Assembly (NCBI RefSeq): GCF_963675165.1
Contig: NC_087388.1
Coordinates: 2,024,800-2,088,799 of the forward strand
Length of the DNA: 64,000 bases
Direction: 5' to 3'
DNA from: Halichondria panicea
Taxonomy: Eukaryota > Porifera > Demospongiae > Suberitida > Halichondriidae
Notes under the pieces: model-generated
What the model saw: only the letters and a program-made list of their open reading frames with translations
Databases searched by the model: none
What the model was told of the DNA's origin: nothing
In this document: one piece after another, positions 25,201 to 37,326 of the stretch
How the letters are laid out: each line of letters opens with the position of its first letter
How positions within the stretch are numbered: position 1 is the stretch's first letter
Program-made: the position numbers and the translations under genes

Positions 25201-28200
25201 TCGCTAAAGGACATGTTGAAACAGTGAGACACCTGATCAGTAAGCACAGTGCTAATATTGATAGCATCAATGATCAGAACAAAACTCCAATGATGCTAGC
25301 TGTGCTGAATGGTCATGTGCTTATTTTGGATCTGTTAGTCAAGAAATTCAACAGCAGTTGGCATGTCCAAGGCTATACTCTCCTTCACTCGGCGTGTGAA
25401 CATGGCCATATAGAACTGATAGACAAACTGGTGACAATTTATAGCCTTGATCTTTCAGATAGAGATTTTAATGGAAACACACCTCTACATATTGCAGCCA
25501 TGTTTGGACACGTTAAAGCAATGAGACACCTGATTAGTAAGCACAGTGCTGATATTGATTGCACTAATAAACAGAACAATACACCATTGATGGTAGCTGC
25601 GCTGAATAGTAATAAACATGTTTTAAATGAGCTAGTCAAGGAATTTAATGACAGTTGTCATGTCCAAGGTTTCAATGGTCGTACTCTCCTTCACTATGCA
25701 TGCCATGGTGGCCATATAGAACTGATAGACAAATTGGTGATGGAATACGGCCTCAATATTGCAGATAGAGATGATGATGGAAACACATGTCTACATATTG
25801 CAGCCATGGTAGGAAACGTTGAAACAGTGAGACACCTGATCAGTAAGCACAATGTTGATACTGATAGCACCAATAACAGCAACAACACTCCATTGATGCT
25901 AGCTGTGCTAAACGATCATGTGATTGTTTTTGATACGTTAGTTAAAAAATTCAACAGCGGTCGTCATATCCAAGGTTATACTCTCCTTCACTCGGCATGC
26001 GAGCATGGCTCTATAGAACTGACAGATAAATTAGTGATGAAATATGGTCTCAATCTCGGAGATAAAGATATTGATGGAAATACACCTCTACATATTGCAG
26101 CCATGAAAGGTCGTGTTAAAGTAGTGAGACACTTATTTACTCAGCACAAAGTGAATATCACCAACAAACAAAAATCCACCACATTGTGTTTAGCTACTGC
26201 AGGTGGTCACGAGATCTTGATACATGCCCTAATAAAAGAGTTTAATTACAACCCACATGTCAGAGGCTACAATGGTCAAACTCTACTTCATTATGCTTGC
26301 CAGAATGGTCACATAGAAACTTTAAACATTTTAATATCGGAATATAAGTTGGATCCAACAATTAGAGACAATGATGGGAACACCCCTCTGCATATTTTGT
26401 GTTGTACTCCGCATGCTAATGAAGAGAAGTTGAGAACAATGCTTTTTATGTGGACAGTGTTTCAAGTTAATAACTATGGCAACACACCTCTTCACACAGC
26501 AACTCTTTTTGAACAAGTTCGTTGTACAGGCCTACTATTGCAGAAATACAATGCTCCACTTTTTGTGCGAAACAAAGATGGTAGGACAGCCCTAGATTTA
26601 GCTAAAGCTCAGAAAAGTCAGGAAATTGTTTCAATTTTCAAAAATCCTAATTCTGAAATCCAATCAACCTACCAGCTGCTAGACAAACTTGCGAAACAAG
26701 AGTTTGGTGGTGTGAAGAACCTCACCAGAATATTTGTTGTAGGTCATCCAGGTGCAGGGAAGTCCACGCTTGTTGAAACAATAAAAAAGGAAAGTTTCTT
26801 CAGCTACTTCAGCACAACAACTGTAACACCGCACACTGCAGGCATTGTTCCAAGTACTTATGACAGTAGTGTTTACGGAAGAATAATACTTTACGATTTT
26901 GCTGGTGATTCCGAGTACTACTCCTCACACGCTGCAATTATGGAGTCCATCAACACATCGAAAGGAAATAATATATATTTGATACTTTGTGATTTGAGTA
27001 AAGGCGAAGAAGCTGCTGCCACTAAATACAGCTACTGGCTTTCATTTCTATCCTACAATATTAAGCAATTCTCAAACACAATGATTATACCAGTGGGAAG
27101 CCATGCTGATGTAATCAACGAAACATCAGCATTATGTGTGCTTGACAGCGTAACCCAAAAGTTCTGTGACAGCTCCAAGATGGAGGATTTATACATCGAA
27201 AAAAGTGTTGCTCTTGATTGTCGCAAACGAGGAACTGTAGTGAATGACATAAAGGAACTTGTTAAGAAATTCTCTAAATTAGTATCCCCCGTGGAACTTT
27301 CCCCTGAGTCAAGCACTCTCCTGGGATTGTTTAAAAAAGACTTTGAACAGGTTACAGCTTGCAAAGTAAGCCTCCTTATATCTCACATAGAAGAGACTGG
27401 AATTCCTTTGCCACTAAATTCTTCATCACTATACATTCTCATAAGAGAGTTACATGATTTGGGTCTGCTAATGGTGATAGAGAGAGGAGACTCCATTGAG
27501 AACCACATAATCATTCTCGAAATATCGACATTCACATCAGATGTACACAATAAACTGTTTTCAAAGGCTGCTAAAGTGAACCTCACCAAGCATATAGATC
27601 AACTCAAGTTCAGCGTAGGCATTATTCCAGAATCACTACTGGAGAGAGTACTACCAGAGTACATCACGAAAGAAAGTTTACTTAAGCTGCAATACTGTCA
27701 AGAAATTGAAAATTTGTACGTGGAAGAGGACCACACTCTTTCTCAACTCACTCCTGGACCAGTACCAATAGAGAATGACACTAAAGAGAAGTCTCATTTA
27801 TTTTTCCCCGCTCTATGTGATCTCAAGCTCGAGGAAATTCAATGGTATGAATCTGAAGATGATAAGATTACATTGGGATGGTATGCTAAATGTGATCATG
27901 ACAGTTTCGATTTCTTCCCAACACGATTTCTTCATGTGCTTATTGTTAACCTCTCTCACAACTTTGCACTGAAACAAAGCCTGCCCACAAGACACAGACT
28001 CTCCACTACAGCTTCCGATTCTTTGATTGCTGAGGTACACGCTGCCAATCCTCGCTGCCACGTCTGGTCGACTGGTCTGCATTGGCTTATGAAGAATGGA
28101 GTGGAAGTATTTGTGAATATGCCTAAAGACGCTGATAGCAAAGAACTTATTGTACTAGCAAGAAGTAACATTGAAAATCAAGTCGAATGTGCTAACACTC

Positions 28201-30166
28201 TGCGAGTAGTTATTCAGAAGGTAGTCAATACAAAATTTGAGTTCTGTGCTAGTATAGTGCCTACTGTTTACCTTCTTGATCCGAGTAATCTCAAGGATGA
28301 ACCTTTTACAAATGCTAGAAATGCACCTAAATATGCTCTAAGTGATATTGAAGAGGCACTAGCAGAAGGCACTGAGCGAGTCATGGATAAAGAAGGACAA
28401 TGCTTCTCCTTTCCGATCAAGGATTGGATCAGCCCAACAAGTTGGGCCATTACATACTGGAGTAAGTTACCAAAGACGTATGAAGAGAAGAGGACATGCA
28501 ACTACAATCTATCGTATTATAAATAGCTGTATGTCTAAAAATAGTAAAGAATTTATTGCACTTGCACTTTATATTCTAGACTAGCCTTGTTTTTACTCAA
28601 TTCCCTAGTGGGCGGCTGGCATATCCTGCTGACTTATCAATAATATGACGCACGCATACACAGTATACATTGTGAGTTGCATACCCTCTTCTCTTTATAC
28701 GCCCTTAGTTTTACCACACAAACATCTTTAATTCATACGTCATCATTATTACATGTGCACTTTTTACAGATTGGTTGTTTCCAATGGATACCGTCTTGGT
28801 TCACTCTCTTTTACAAGAAGTAAATGGTGCTCAATGGAAACTGCTAGGAATGAGTCTTGCGATCCCCTGGAACAAATTAGGTGCCATTGAGAATGAAGCA
28901 TTCTTCCCTGGTGATATTGCTAAGAAAGAAGAAGTAATTCGACTATGGATGTCTCAAGAACCCACCTGGACAGTGTTGGTAGACACTCTCAGTCAATCTG
29001 CATATGGATGGTCACAGAATTCAAGTCAAATCTCACAAGAGCATAGTAAGTACCTTAATTATAGTTACCGTATTTACTTGATTAAACGCCCATGATAAAA
29101 GCTCTGTCTTTGTCAATAACGCCCGTCATAAATAATCGCCTATGTATGGGGCGTGGCACTGTGGGTGGAGTTGAATTAGCATGTGGAACCTGTTGCAAGC
29201 ATAATCAGAATAATAGATAGCGTAGAATAATAGATGATATGGCAGAGAGAGATACTGACACAGAGGGAGAAAATCAATCGTATCAGTGGCGTACGTAGGA
29301 AGATTTTTTAAAGGGAGGGGGCTCATAGTAGTCTGACCACGCCCTCCCCAACTTCATATTTTTGCAAAGACTGGCATTCAAGACTGAGGCTCATAGATCT
29401 ATCATTATCTTTGTGGTAGATCTATCACTTTGCACTGTAGACTTTTGAAACCTAGCCCATCATTGAAATAATCACGTAATTTACAGCTAGCTGGCTGCAG
29501 CCGGGCATGCTGTAGCTACTAGCTCAACTGCAGGGCTCAACAGTTCAAGAAAAACATTGCTCTCCAACAAGGGGGGGCTCCAGCCCCTGGATCCCCCCCA
29601 CTTCCTAAGCCACTGCGTATATGACTTAAGATTTAAGCTGAGAGCTGTGCAGCAGCCAAAAAGAGCATAATAACCGCTGCTGTGCAAGAGTTTGGAGTAG
29701 ACAGAAAAATAAATGCCCGTTTCAAATAAGCTAGCGCCCATCTCGTTTAAATGTCCCCTCTATAGACTTCGATATGAAATAAATGCCCGGGTGTTTAATC
29801 AAGTAAATACAGTATATTCATGAGTGCATTTCTATATAAGTATGCATAGTGCTTATCTCAAAAGTTGAATTATCTACTGTAGACGTGACTCTACAAGAAA
29901 AAATACTCTGTGAAAGCAATTCATCCCTCCGTCCTGATGAGGACTTTCTTCAATATTTTGCTGCCATCATTGGCTCTCGATGGCAGAGTCTTGCTTCTCC
30001 TCTCTCCCTCACTTCTGAAGACATTGTGAGCATCAAGAGAGAGACAAAAGGAGTAAAGCCGACCAGACAAGCACTCGTCATGCTGCAGAAGTGGGCAGCC
30101 AGGGAGACGGCAACTTATGGTCAGTTGAGAGAGAGACTCCGAACACTCTCAGTGTTTCATATCTGA
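16257..30166 (+). CDS. Giant ankyrin-Roc-COR-death domain protein (gene A)
   Basis: Three exons are predicted: 16257-28461, 28770-29045 and 29883-30166, joined at GT-AG sites in phase, giving about 4254 aa. The ATG at 16257 is chosen over the one 11 codons upstream because paralogue D starts MADDSQSC where this one starts MAGESQSC. Residues 8 to about 3450 are some 90-100 ankyrin repeats with two non-ankyrin helical inserts. A Roc-like GTPase follows: P-loop GHPGAGKST at residue 3496, DFAGDSEYY as switch II, and GSHAD where Ras-type proteins have NKxD. Next is a COR-like region with HLFFPAL and FFPTRFLHVLIV, then two death domains, one per last exon (AQWKLLGMSL; SRWQSLASPLSL). DAPK1 and ROCO proteins share this order. 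Expected role: a cytoplasmic GTP-regulated scaffold signalling through death domains (inference). Reading through the first intron would add a tail ending at 28526 without death domains. Confidence 0.88.
17945..21330 (+). repeat. Triplicated 1113-bp coding block in gene A
   Basis: The same 1113-bp stretch (371 codons, about 11 ankyrin repeats) occurs three times in tandem. The marker AATCAGAAAAATACCCC starts at 17991, 19104 and 20217, exactly 1113 bp apart. The copies differ at only a few positions by eye: Val to Ile twice in copy 3 (HVLD to HILD), Glu to Asp at a RDNE/RDND site, and a silent T/C near 19013/20127. An older half-size duplication (501-bp offset) is visible at 17572 versus 18072. 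Confidence 0.93.
21940..22790 (+). repeat. Internal second N-terminal head of gene A
   Basis: From LDEVRELLKTKRYEV onward this segment repeats the protein's N terminus (LDEVRELLKTKQYEA at 16320-16362). It includes the unusual non-ankyrin insert (LLSMCGRHHSNGIRVPC, then EDVLFEYCND) and the SEYGIDPLVKDNIGRSA section that occur only at the head of gene A and gene D. It marks a join between two former gene units. Confidence 0.88.
29070..29810 (-). mobile_element. MITE (GTATTTACTTG family) in intron 2 of gene A
   Basis: Reverse-orientation copy of the element at 14095-14497: it starts GTATTTACTTGATTAAACGC and ends GTTTAATCAAGTAAATAC. It fills most of intron 2 (29046-29882). The equivalent intron of gene D is only 77 nt and lacks it. 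It is split by the element at 29284-29615. Confidence 0.8.
29284..29615. mobile_element. 332-bp hAT-like element nested in a MITE
   Basis: It starts CAGTGGCGTACGTAGGA and ends TCCTAAGCCACTG, flanked by CGTAT on both sides (29279-29283, 29616-29620). The 5-bp TSD and CAG...CTG ends match the elements at 12250-12774 and 47616-47956. Confidence 0.85.
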
Positions 30167-30409
30167 GAAAAGTATGCAGTATCTGTTTACGATAATATAT
30201 CACCTTGTTTGTGTCATGCTTTGCCATTAAATTTAAACAACAATTCACAACTGCACTTTCAATTTACATTTTTTCACACTGCACTGCAATACACTGTGTA
30301 TACAGCCTTAAAATAAGCACTTGTTAGTTTCTTGATTTTGTCAATTCTTATTAGTCAATTAATGCTCCCTCAAGTAATTTTTGTACTGCAGCTAGAGCTT
30401 CAACTAGTA

Positions 30410-32460
30410 TTGTACAAAACTTCTGTAACAGCTCTAAGATTGACTCTAATGTCGTAAACGAGGAGCTGTGAATGACTCATCGTCCTCTGTCGGATTTTCC
30501 CCAGAGACAAGCTCTCTTCTGGGATTGTTGAAAAACACTTTGACTACATTCCAGCTTGTAAAGTATGCCTCCTTATCTCTCACATAGAAGATACTGAAAT
30601 TCCACTCACACCCTAAGAGAGTTACTCACATCAGGTGTACCCATAATGATAATGTTTTCAAAGTCTGCTAAAGCGGACATCATGCACCAATTACATCGAT
30701 CAATTCAAGCTCAGCGTTGTCATAATTATTACAGAATCGCTATTGCATGGAAAAATACTACCAGAATATACCACAAGCTGTAGTACTGCTGAGAATTTGT
30801 ACGTGGAAGAGTACCACAGCCTTTCTCAACTCACTTCAGAATCAGTATCAACTGAGAGTGCCACTAAAGAGAAATCTCATCTGCTTTTTTGATCTCTGGG
30901 TGAAAGGTGACAACATTACCCAGGATTATGATAAATGTAATGTTGGTAGATTTGACTATTTCCTAACGATTTCCTCATCTCATTTCTCTCCCAGCTTTTC
31001 ATGAAAACAAAGCTTGCCAACAAGCCGCAGGCTCTCTATAATATCTTCTGAATTTTTATTTTCTGATTCTTCTACCTAATTATTGTTCTTTGATTGCAGA
31101 GGTCTGCAATTATGCTGCCAATCCTTGCTGTCATGTCTGGTCTACATGTACTATATTTGGTATGCAGGCTTATGAAGAATAGAGTGGGTGTATTTGTCGA
31201 TATGCCTAAAGATGCTGATAGGAAAGAACCTATAATTGCGAGAAGTATGCTAACAAAATATATACACTCTGCATCTAGTTTCAGGAAACAGACTTTACTG
31301 GTGCATATAATTATTGTCTTCTGTTTATCTTCTTTATCCGAGCAATCTCAAGGATGAAACTTTTACAAATGCTAGAAATGCACCTAATTATGCTCTAAGA
31401 GATATTGATGAAGCAGTAGCAGAAGGAACTAAGCAAGTCATGGAAAGAAGGATATGCTTCTCTATTCCGATGAAAGATTGGGTCATCCCAAAAGATGGAC
31501 TGGATCTACATAATATTACTGGAGTAAGTTTCAAGCATGCATGCAAGCACCACACGCACACGTGCACACCACATGTAAATGTTGTTGTTTCCAATGGATA
31601 GACCCTTAAAGATACAACTCCTAATAATGCGCAGGCACTGATAAACTTATCGATAAAGACAGAAAATGCTCCACTTCAATCAACATTGGATCAGCTCACA
31701 CACAGGTGATATTCTACTGGAGTAAGCAGCAGCATTCAAACTCCAGCGTTTAATTTGTCCATGAGCTTAATTATTTCCTTACACTTTTGTACAGATTTGT
31801 TGTTTCCGATGTGTGAGTCCATGATTGACTCTGCTTTGAACTGCTTAGGAATGAAACGAAGCATCCTTCCCTGGTAATATTACCAAGAAATAATTCGACT
31901 GTGGATGTCTCAAGAACCCACCTGGAAAACATTGGTAGACCCTAGCCTCTCGTAGTCAACCTATGATTGGGTTGTCCAACAAAACAAGTTAAATCTCACA
32001 AGAACACAGTAAGTATACTACCGTTTAACGGGTATATTTTGAGGGTAGCGGAATGACAGTTAGAAATTAAGGTTTTCGTGGAATAGCAGTATTTTTGTGG
32101 GTATAACGGTACATGCTTAATTAGTGAAAACCACGAACATTATACCCTCGGAATATACCCGCTGTATAATAATACGGTATATATAGCTATAATTATAGCT
32201 ATAATTATTTATTCATTCTATTGTAGACGTGCTTCTGCACAAGAAAAGCATTATCGAAAACATTCATCTGTCCGTCCTGACGATAAAACTTTCTCCAATC
32301 ATTTGCTGCCATCATTGGCTCTCGTTGGCAGTGTCTTGCTTTTCCCCTCTCCCTCACTTCTGAAGACATTGTGAGCATCAACAGAGAGACAAGAGGATCA
32401 GAGCCAACAAGATGACAAGCACTCGTCATGCTACATGGTCATGCACTTTCCGTGTTTCAT
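30410..32460 (+). pseudogene. Decayed 3' fragment of the ankyrin-Roc-COR-death family (B)
   Basis: Scattered pieces match the second half of gene A in order: the TTCTGTAACAGCTCTAAGAT area (Roc end), COR-like pieces at about 30500-31230 (MKNRVGVFVDMPKDADRKE), the NARNAPNYALRDIDEAVAEG section at 31360-31600, and both death-domain exons (about 31800-32010 and 32226-32460). Frameshifts, stops and deletions are numerous, and no ankyrin repeats are present. Its second intron carries a MITE. It is a dead relic directly downstream of gene A. Confidence 0.8.
32019..32179. mobile_element. MITE with ACCGTTTAACGGGTATATTT-type ends
   Basis: TACCGTTTAACGGGTATATT at the left and AATATACCCGC...TACGGTA at the right, with CACGAA/TTCGTG segments inside. 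It resembles the TATAGCGGGTAATTTTCG family and sits in the intron position of fragment B. Confidence 0.6.
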
Positions 32461-32673
32461 ATCTGTACCACATTATGTGTAGATTTAGCTGCATGCATTC
32501 AATTGCACTTACATACTGCAATCCAATTAACACATGTTTGTGTCACTGAACTTTCAGAATTCATGCCTTGCCACTTAAGCAAAAATTACTTACTGCTACA
32601 CTTCCAATTGTCATTTTTTCTACTGATATACAACATCTTACGTCCTTCAAAATAAAAAAAATAAAAAAAAAAA

Positions 32674-34209
32674 AAGCTAAAGCTAATCTTATTCCAAGCA
32701 CATCGATCAACTCAAGCTCAGCGCAGGTATTATTCCAGAATCACTACTGGAGAAAGTACTGCCAGAGTACATCACAAAGGAAAGTCTACTTAAGCTGCAG
32801 TACTGTCACAAAATTGAAAATTTACATGTGGAAGAGGACCACACTCTTTCTCAAATCGCGGTCCCAACAGAGTGTGCAACTAAAGAGAAATATCATCTAT
32901 TTTTCCCTGCTCTATGTGATCTCAAGCTCGAGGAAATTCAATGGCCGAAGTTCGAAGGTGATAAAATTACCTGGGGATGGTATGCTAAATGTGATGGCGA
33001 CAGATTTGATTTCTTTCCAACACGATTTCTTCATGTGCTTATTGTTCATCTCTTTCACAACTTTGCACTAAAACAAAGCTTGCCCACAAGACAGACTCTC
33101 TACTACAGCTTCCGATTCTTTGATTGCGGAGGTATATGCTGCCAATCCTCGCTGCCGTATCTGGTCGACTGGTCTGCATTGGCTTATGAAGAATGGAGTA
33201 GAGGTATTTGTCGATATGCCTAAAGATACTGATAGTAAAGAGTTGATTGTACTAGTAAGGAGTGACAGAAAAAATCAAGTCGAATGTTTGAACACTCTGC
33301 AGCTAGTTATTCAGAAGGTAGTCGAAACAAAAGTTGAATTCTGTGCTGGTATAGTTCCTACCGTTTACCTTCTTGATCCGAGAAATCTCAAGGATAAAAC
33401 TTTTACAAATGCTAGAAATGCACCTAAGTATTCTCTTAAAGACATTGAAGAGGCACTAGCTGAAGGCGCTATGCAAGTCACAGATAAAGAAGGACAATGC
33501 TTCTCCACTCCAATCAAAGATTGGATCAGCCCAACAAGATTGGCGTCATCTTACTGGAGTAAGTCACTTTCACACACACCTAGCTAATTTCTATAATTAT
33601 ACACATTATATAATTATAAGATTTGGTTTTTCCGATGGATACCTTCTTAGTTCACTCTGCTTTGCAAGGAGTACATGGTGCTCAGTGGAAACTACTAGGA
33701 ATAAATCTTTCAATCCCCTGGAACAAATTAGATGCCATTGAAAGTGAAGGATCATTCCCTGGTGATATTGAAGAAATAATTCGACTGTGGATGTCTCAAG
33801 AACCAACCTGGCAGAAGCTCTCAGTCAAAATCTCACAAGAACACAGTAAGTACCTCAGAATCATTACAACTGTATGCATCAGTCAAAGCGTGAATTTTAT
33901 ATTTCTCAATTGTATATATAGACGTGCCTCTACAAGAGAAAATCCTCGGAAGCAATTCATCCTCTCTGTCCTGACGAGGAGTTTCTCCAATCATTTGCTG
34001 CCATCATTGGCTCTCGATGGCGATGTCTTGCTTTTCTCCTCTCCCTCACTTCTGAAGACATTGTGAACATCAAGAGAGAGACAAGAGGAGCAGAGCCGAC
34101 CAGTCAAGCACGCATTATGCTACAGAAGTGGGCAGCCAGGGAGACGGCAACTTATGGCCAGTTGAAAGAGAGACTGTTGATCTTTACACTTTCAGTGTTT
34201 ACTCTCTGA
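32674..34209 (+). pseudogene. Second 3' fragment of the ankyrin-Roc-COR-death family (C)
   Basis: It starts at COR (IDQLKLSAGIIPESLLEKVL) immediately after an A-rich tract and runs through HLFFPALCDLKLEEIQW, FFPTRFLHVLIV and IAEVYAANPRC to a conserved splice donor (TACTGGA|GTAAGT at about 33559). The first death-domain exon (33624-33845) and a broken second one (33921-34209) follow. A 2-nt loss near 33090 (the ACACAGAC region of gene A reads ACAGAC) shifts the frame, and the last exon has further indels. It is better preserved than B. No ankyrin repeats and no Roc domain are present. Confidence 0.85.
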
Positions 34210-37200
34210 GCAGCATGTATATATAGCTATCACAAGAAAACATGTATAGATATTCGTTTAAATGCATGATGGTGTACTGTTAATGTTGTAGCTGTTTAGA
34301 TCAACGCGCATAACTATAAATCACAAAATTAATTACTCCTGCACTTTTCATTTTCAGTGTTTTGCCATCAGTGCCATGTAATATAATTATATATAATTAT
34401 ACATCATTATGTCCTTCAAAAATAGTTACCTTTATAGTTTTTTAATGTTGTCAACCAATGCATGTTCCCCCAAGAGATAAAAGTCATAATCTGTAATCCC
34501 TCCCATGTTGTATATACCTGATTGACTATATAAATATACAACTCAGTATTTGAAAGTGTGCACTGTATGTATATAATTATATACAGTAAATTTATAATAC
34601 AGTCCTGTCGGGAAAGGGAAACCAGACACCCCGGGCTCTCGTCCATATATGTATAGTGCATATGCATGCATGCTTATTATCCACAAAATACATAGTACTA
34701 AACATAAGTTATAGATAGTACATGGGCATGAGGTATCTATGTGTTATAGTGTCCCATATCACGAGGGCTTTGCCCGAGGGATGAGGGACACTATAACCAT
34801 AGATACCGAATGCACATGTGCTAACTGATTTAGATCCCACTTTTCATTGGCTGCCTCAGGCAAGAAGTGTATCTATAAAAGCAGCAAGCCTTAGCAACAG
34901 CTTTATTTTTGAAAATGTCTTGTTCTGACAAGCTAGTCTAGATGATTTCTGCTAAAAAACCCTTTGCATTGGCCTTGCTTCAACATTGGAATGGACAAAC
35001 TAGTGACTCCACCTTGTGCAGGAAGCGCTCTGCAACAAATGAGCCCAGCCTCCTTTTTATCTGCACTCAAGCCCCACCCCAGCTCAAGCTTCTCAGTAAA
35101 CTGTTCTGATATGTACGGCTAGCTAGCAAGGAACAGCTTGCAGCAATGCTACAGTGCACTATCGTTCCCAAAAAGACACAGGAGTCTACTGCAATTTGAA
35201 ACATGGCTGCAGGATAGAAACAGAAGTCAGGAGGACAAAGTTGACAAATGCTACAAGTTGAAGACATGCTTTCATGCTTGTGACAATGGACCTAGAACTG
35301 TTAAAATCATTGGCTCTTAGTGTTCCTCGACAAGAAAAGATACTGGTGAACCCTACCATCAACCCAGCAAACGCTATAGAAACTGGTAGTGAAAAAACTG
35401 AACAGCCATAGCTAATTATCATGCAGCTACAGCTTTATTATCATTTCTGTACATTCAAAAATAGTACTTGTACTTTATACCCTCAAGCTTATAATTCCCT
35501 GGGAAACTATGAGATTATGGCTCATAATTCCCTGCTAAACACACACAAGTGGGATCTAAATTATTATATAGGTGCATGTAAAGTGAGGAAAAGTATTCTC
35601 CTAATTAATTTTGCAGAAATATTAATCTCTTTGTCAGGGGGTCATTATTAATTACAGTACATGTACATTGGAAAGAAAACTTTGCGAAGTTTGACGAAGA
35701 CTTTATTTAACAATGAAGTTATAAAGCTTCGTGGCTTCATCATAATTATTTAGGAGGCCTTGCTTCCCAAAGCTATATTATACACACATTTAATATAAGT
35801 AACTCTTCAAAAAGTATTTCCGAAGCTACCCAAAGACTTTCCAAACTTTTCTTTGCAATGTACTGTACACAAGACATACCCAACACTGTAACGTTCAGAG
35901 TTGCTCAGTGCACACTGATATAGGAGACGATCTCTTCACAAAATTTATCTAAATATATATAGAGACAATAGTCGGGTTGATCCTCTTCACTTGCACTCTT
36001 TACTCATAATTTATTCTGTGCGTTGGCGCCATTGCATAATTATCCGTAAACGTCATCAATTGCGAGTTGCTCACGTGCAATTGACAGGATGTCATGTTAC
36101 TCTGTGGACAGTTTTTGTGCAGAGGCATGCATCGGTAGTTCGACACTCTTCTCTTGTTAGGGGGCACTTCTAAACTATACTTCTATCATTTCTTAACGTC
36201 ATTATGACTTTAACATTTTGACCTCCCCTTCCCCCCTGTAAACCCTTCTAAACGTCAACTACATAGGCGTGGCCTGGGGACACCCATTTAAATAGTCACA
36301 GTTCTAAAACAGCACAGTGCTTTGATCAGCTTTTTGTTTGCTTTTATTATTGCTGTCTGGTACCACTGTCATCAGTTATATACATGAGAAGTTGAGAACT
36401 TCCCAAAAGAGTGGTCCGCTTCAGAGTGTTCTTTTAGATATAAAGTAACTATGCTATCTTCAGTATAATATTATTGTATCAAGTGTCAGAACTTTCATCA
36501 ATGTCCACCTTACGCTTGTATCTGTTTCTTGATCTTTAAGCAACTTTTCCGTCAATTTCATTTGATCGTTATTAGATTTAAGGCCATGCAGCTATAGATC
36601 TATGATGCGACTATGTTGACAGCTTCTAATTAATACAGTAGATTACTCCTGTCTTGTTTCATGTGCAAATTGAATCGGTTCTTGCAATTTGATAGTTTTT
36701 GTAGATTGCATCGTTGTCCCTATAGCTTCGATTCCAGGCTGCGCGAGGCTATGTTGTCCCTGGAATTCTCTCTTGTTTCTTTTCAACAGAGGCTTACTAC
36801 AACGTACTTAACTCAATCAATGAACATTCTAGCCTCGACCCCCGGCCGATCCGTCTCCAATTGAACGCTAGGTCGCGTATTTTTCAACTTCGTTCTATTA
36901 AAAAAAAATCGGCCTGGGACCGAGGCTATGAACATTCCTGCAAGTAGGCCTGTTCCAAGTATTCACATTTTTCCACCTATTATTTATTCACACTTGATCA
37001 GCCTATTATTTTTTAATAGGCACATCAGCCTATTATTCAACTTCATCACCCTATTATTGATGACACCAAATTATAACATACACCGCAGCGAAATAAAACA
37101 CCTGTAAAATATATAGCACAAAAAATGGGGTTAAGACGATTTCAGCAGCGAAATAACAAACTTTAGCACAAAAAATGTGGTCTCAACATTAACAATGAGG

Positions 37201-37326
37201 TTTACTGCCATGTAAAATGTGGGCGTGTTCTGAGCTACTGCGCATGTGCAACTCAATGAATAATTATCATTAAATAATGAAATGATTGCGATTGTATTGC
37301 AATGTGAAGATAAAATGAAGATATAA
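34210..37326. other. Intergenic, repeat-derived, no gene seen
   Basis: Apart from the hairpin repeat at 34719-35100 and two CCTCGATNCCAGGCC-type inverted repeats (36723-36753, 36830-36928), I see no supported feature. Short open frames lack domains and splice signals. Confidence 0.5.
34719..35100 (-). repeat. Reverse copy of the 7.2-7.9 kb repeat
   Basis: A hairpin at 34719-34835 (GGTATCTATGTGTTATAGTG ... CACTATAACCATAGATACC) matches 7778-7889 in the opposite direction. It is followed by ATTTAGATCCCACTTTTCATTGGC, which matches 7745-7775 in reverse, and then by a CAACAAATGAGCCCAGC stretch related to the direct repeats at 7239-7545. Confidence 0.65.

Noticed and set aside
16745..28501. Many minus-strand frames inside the ankyrin gene
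   Set aside because: They are antisense shadows that recur with the ankyrin repeat period.
16257..30166. Bacterial or symbiont origin of the ankyrin gene
   Set aside because: Death domains, GT-AG introns at the same positions in gene D, and surrounding eukaryotic transposons argue for a host nuclear gene.
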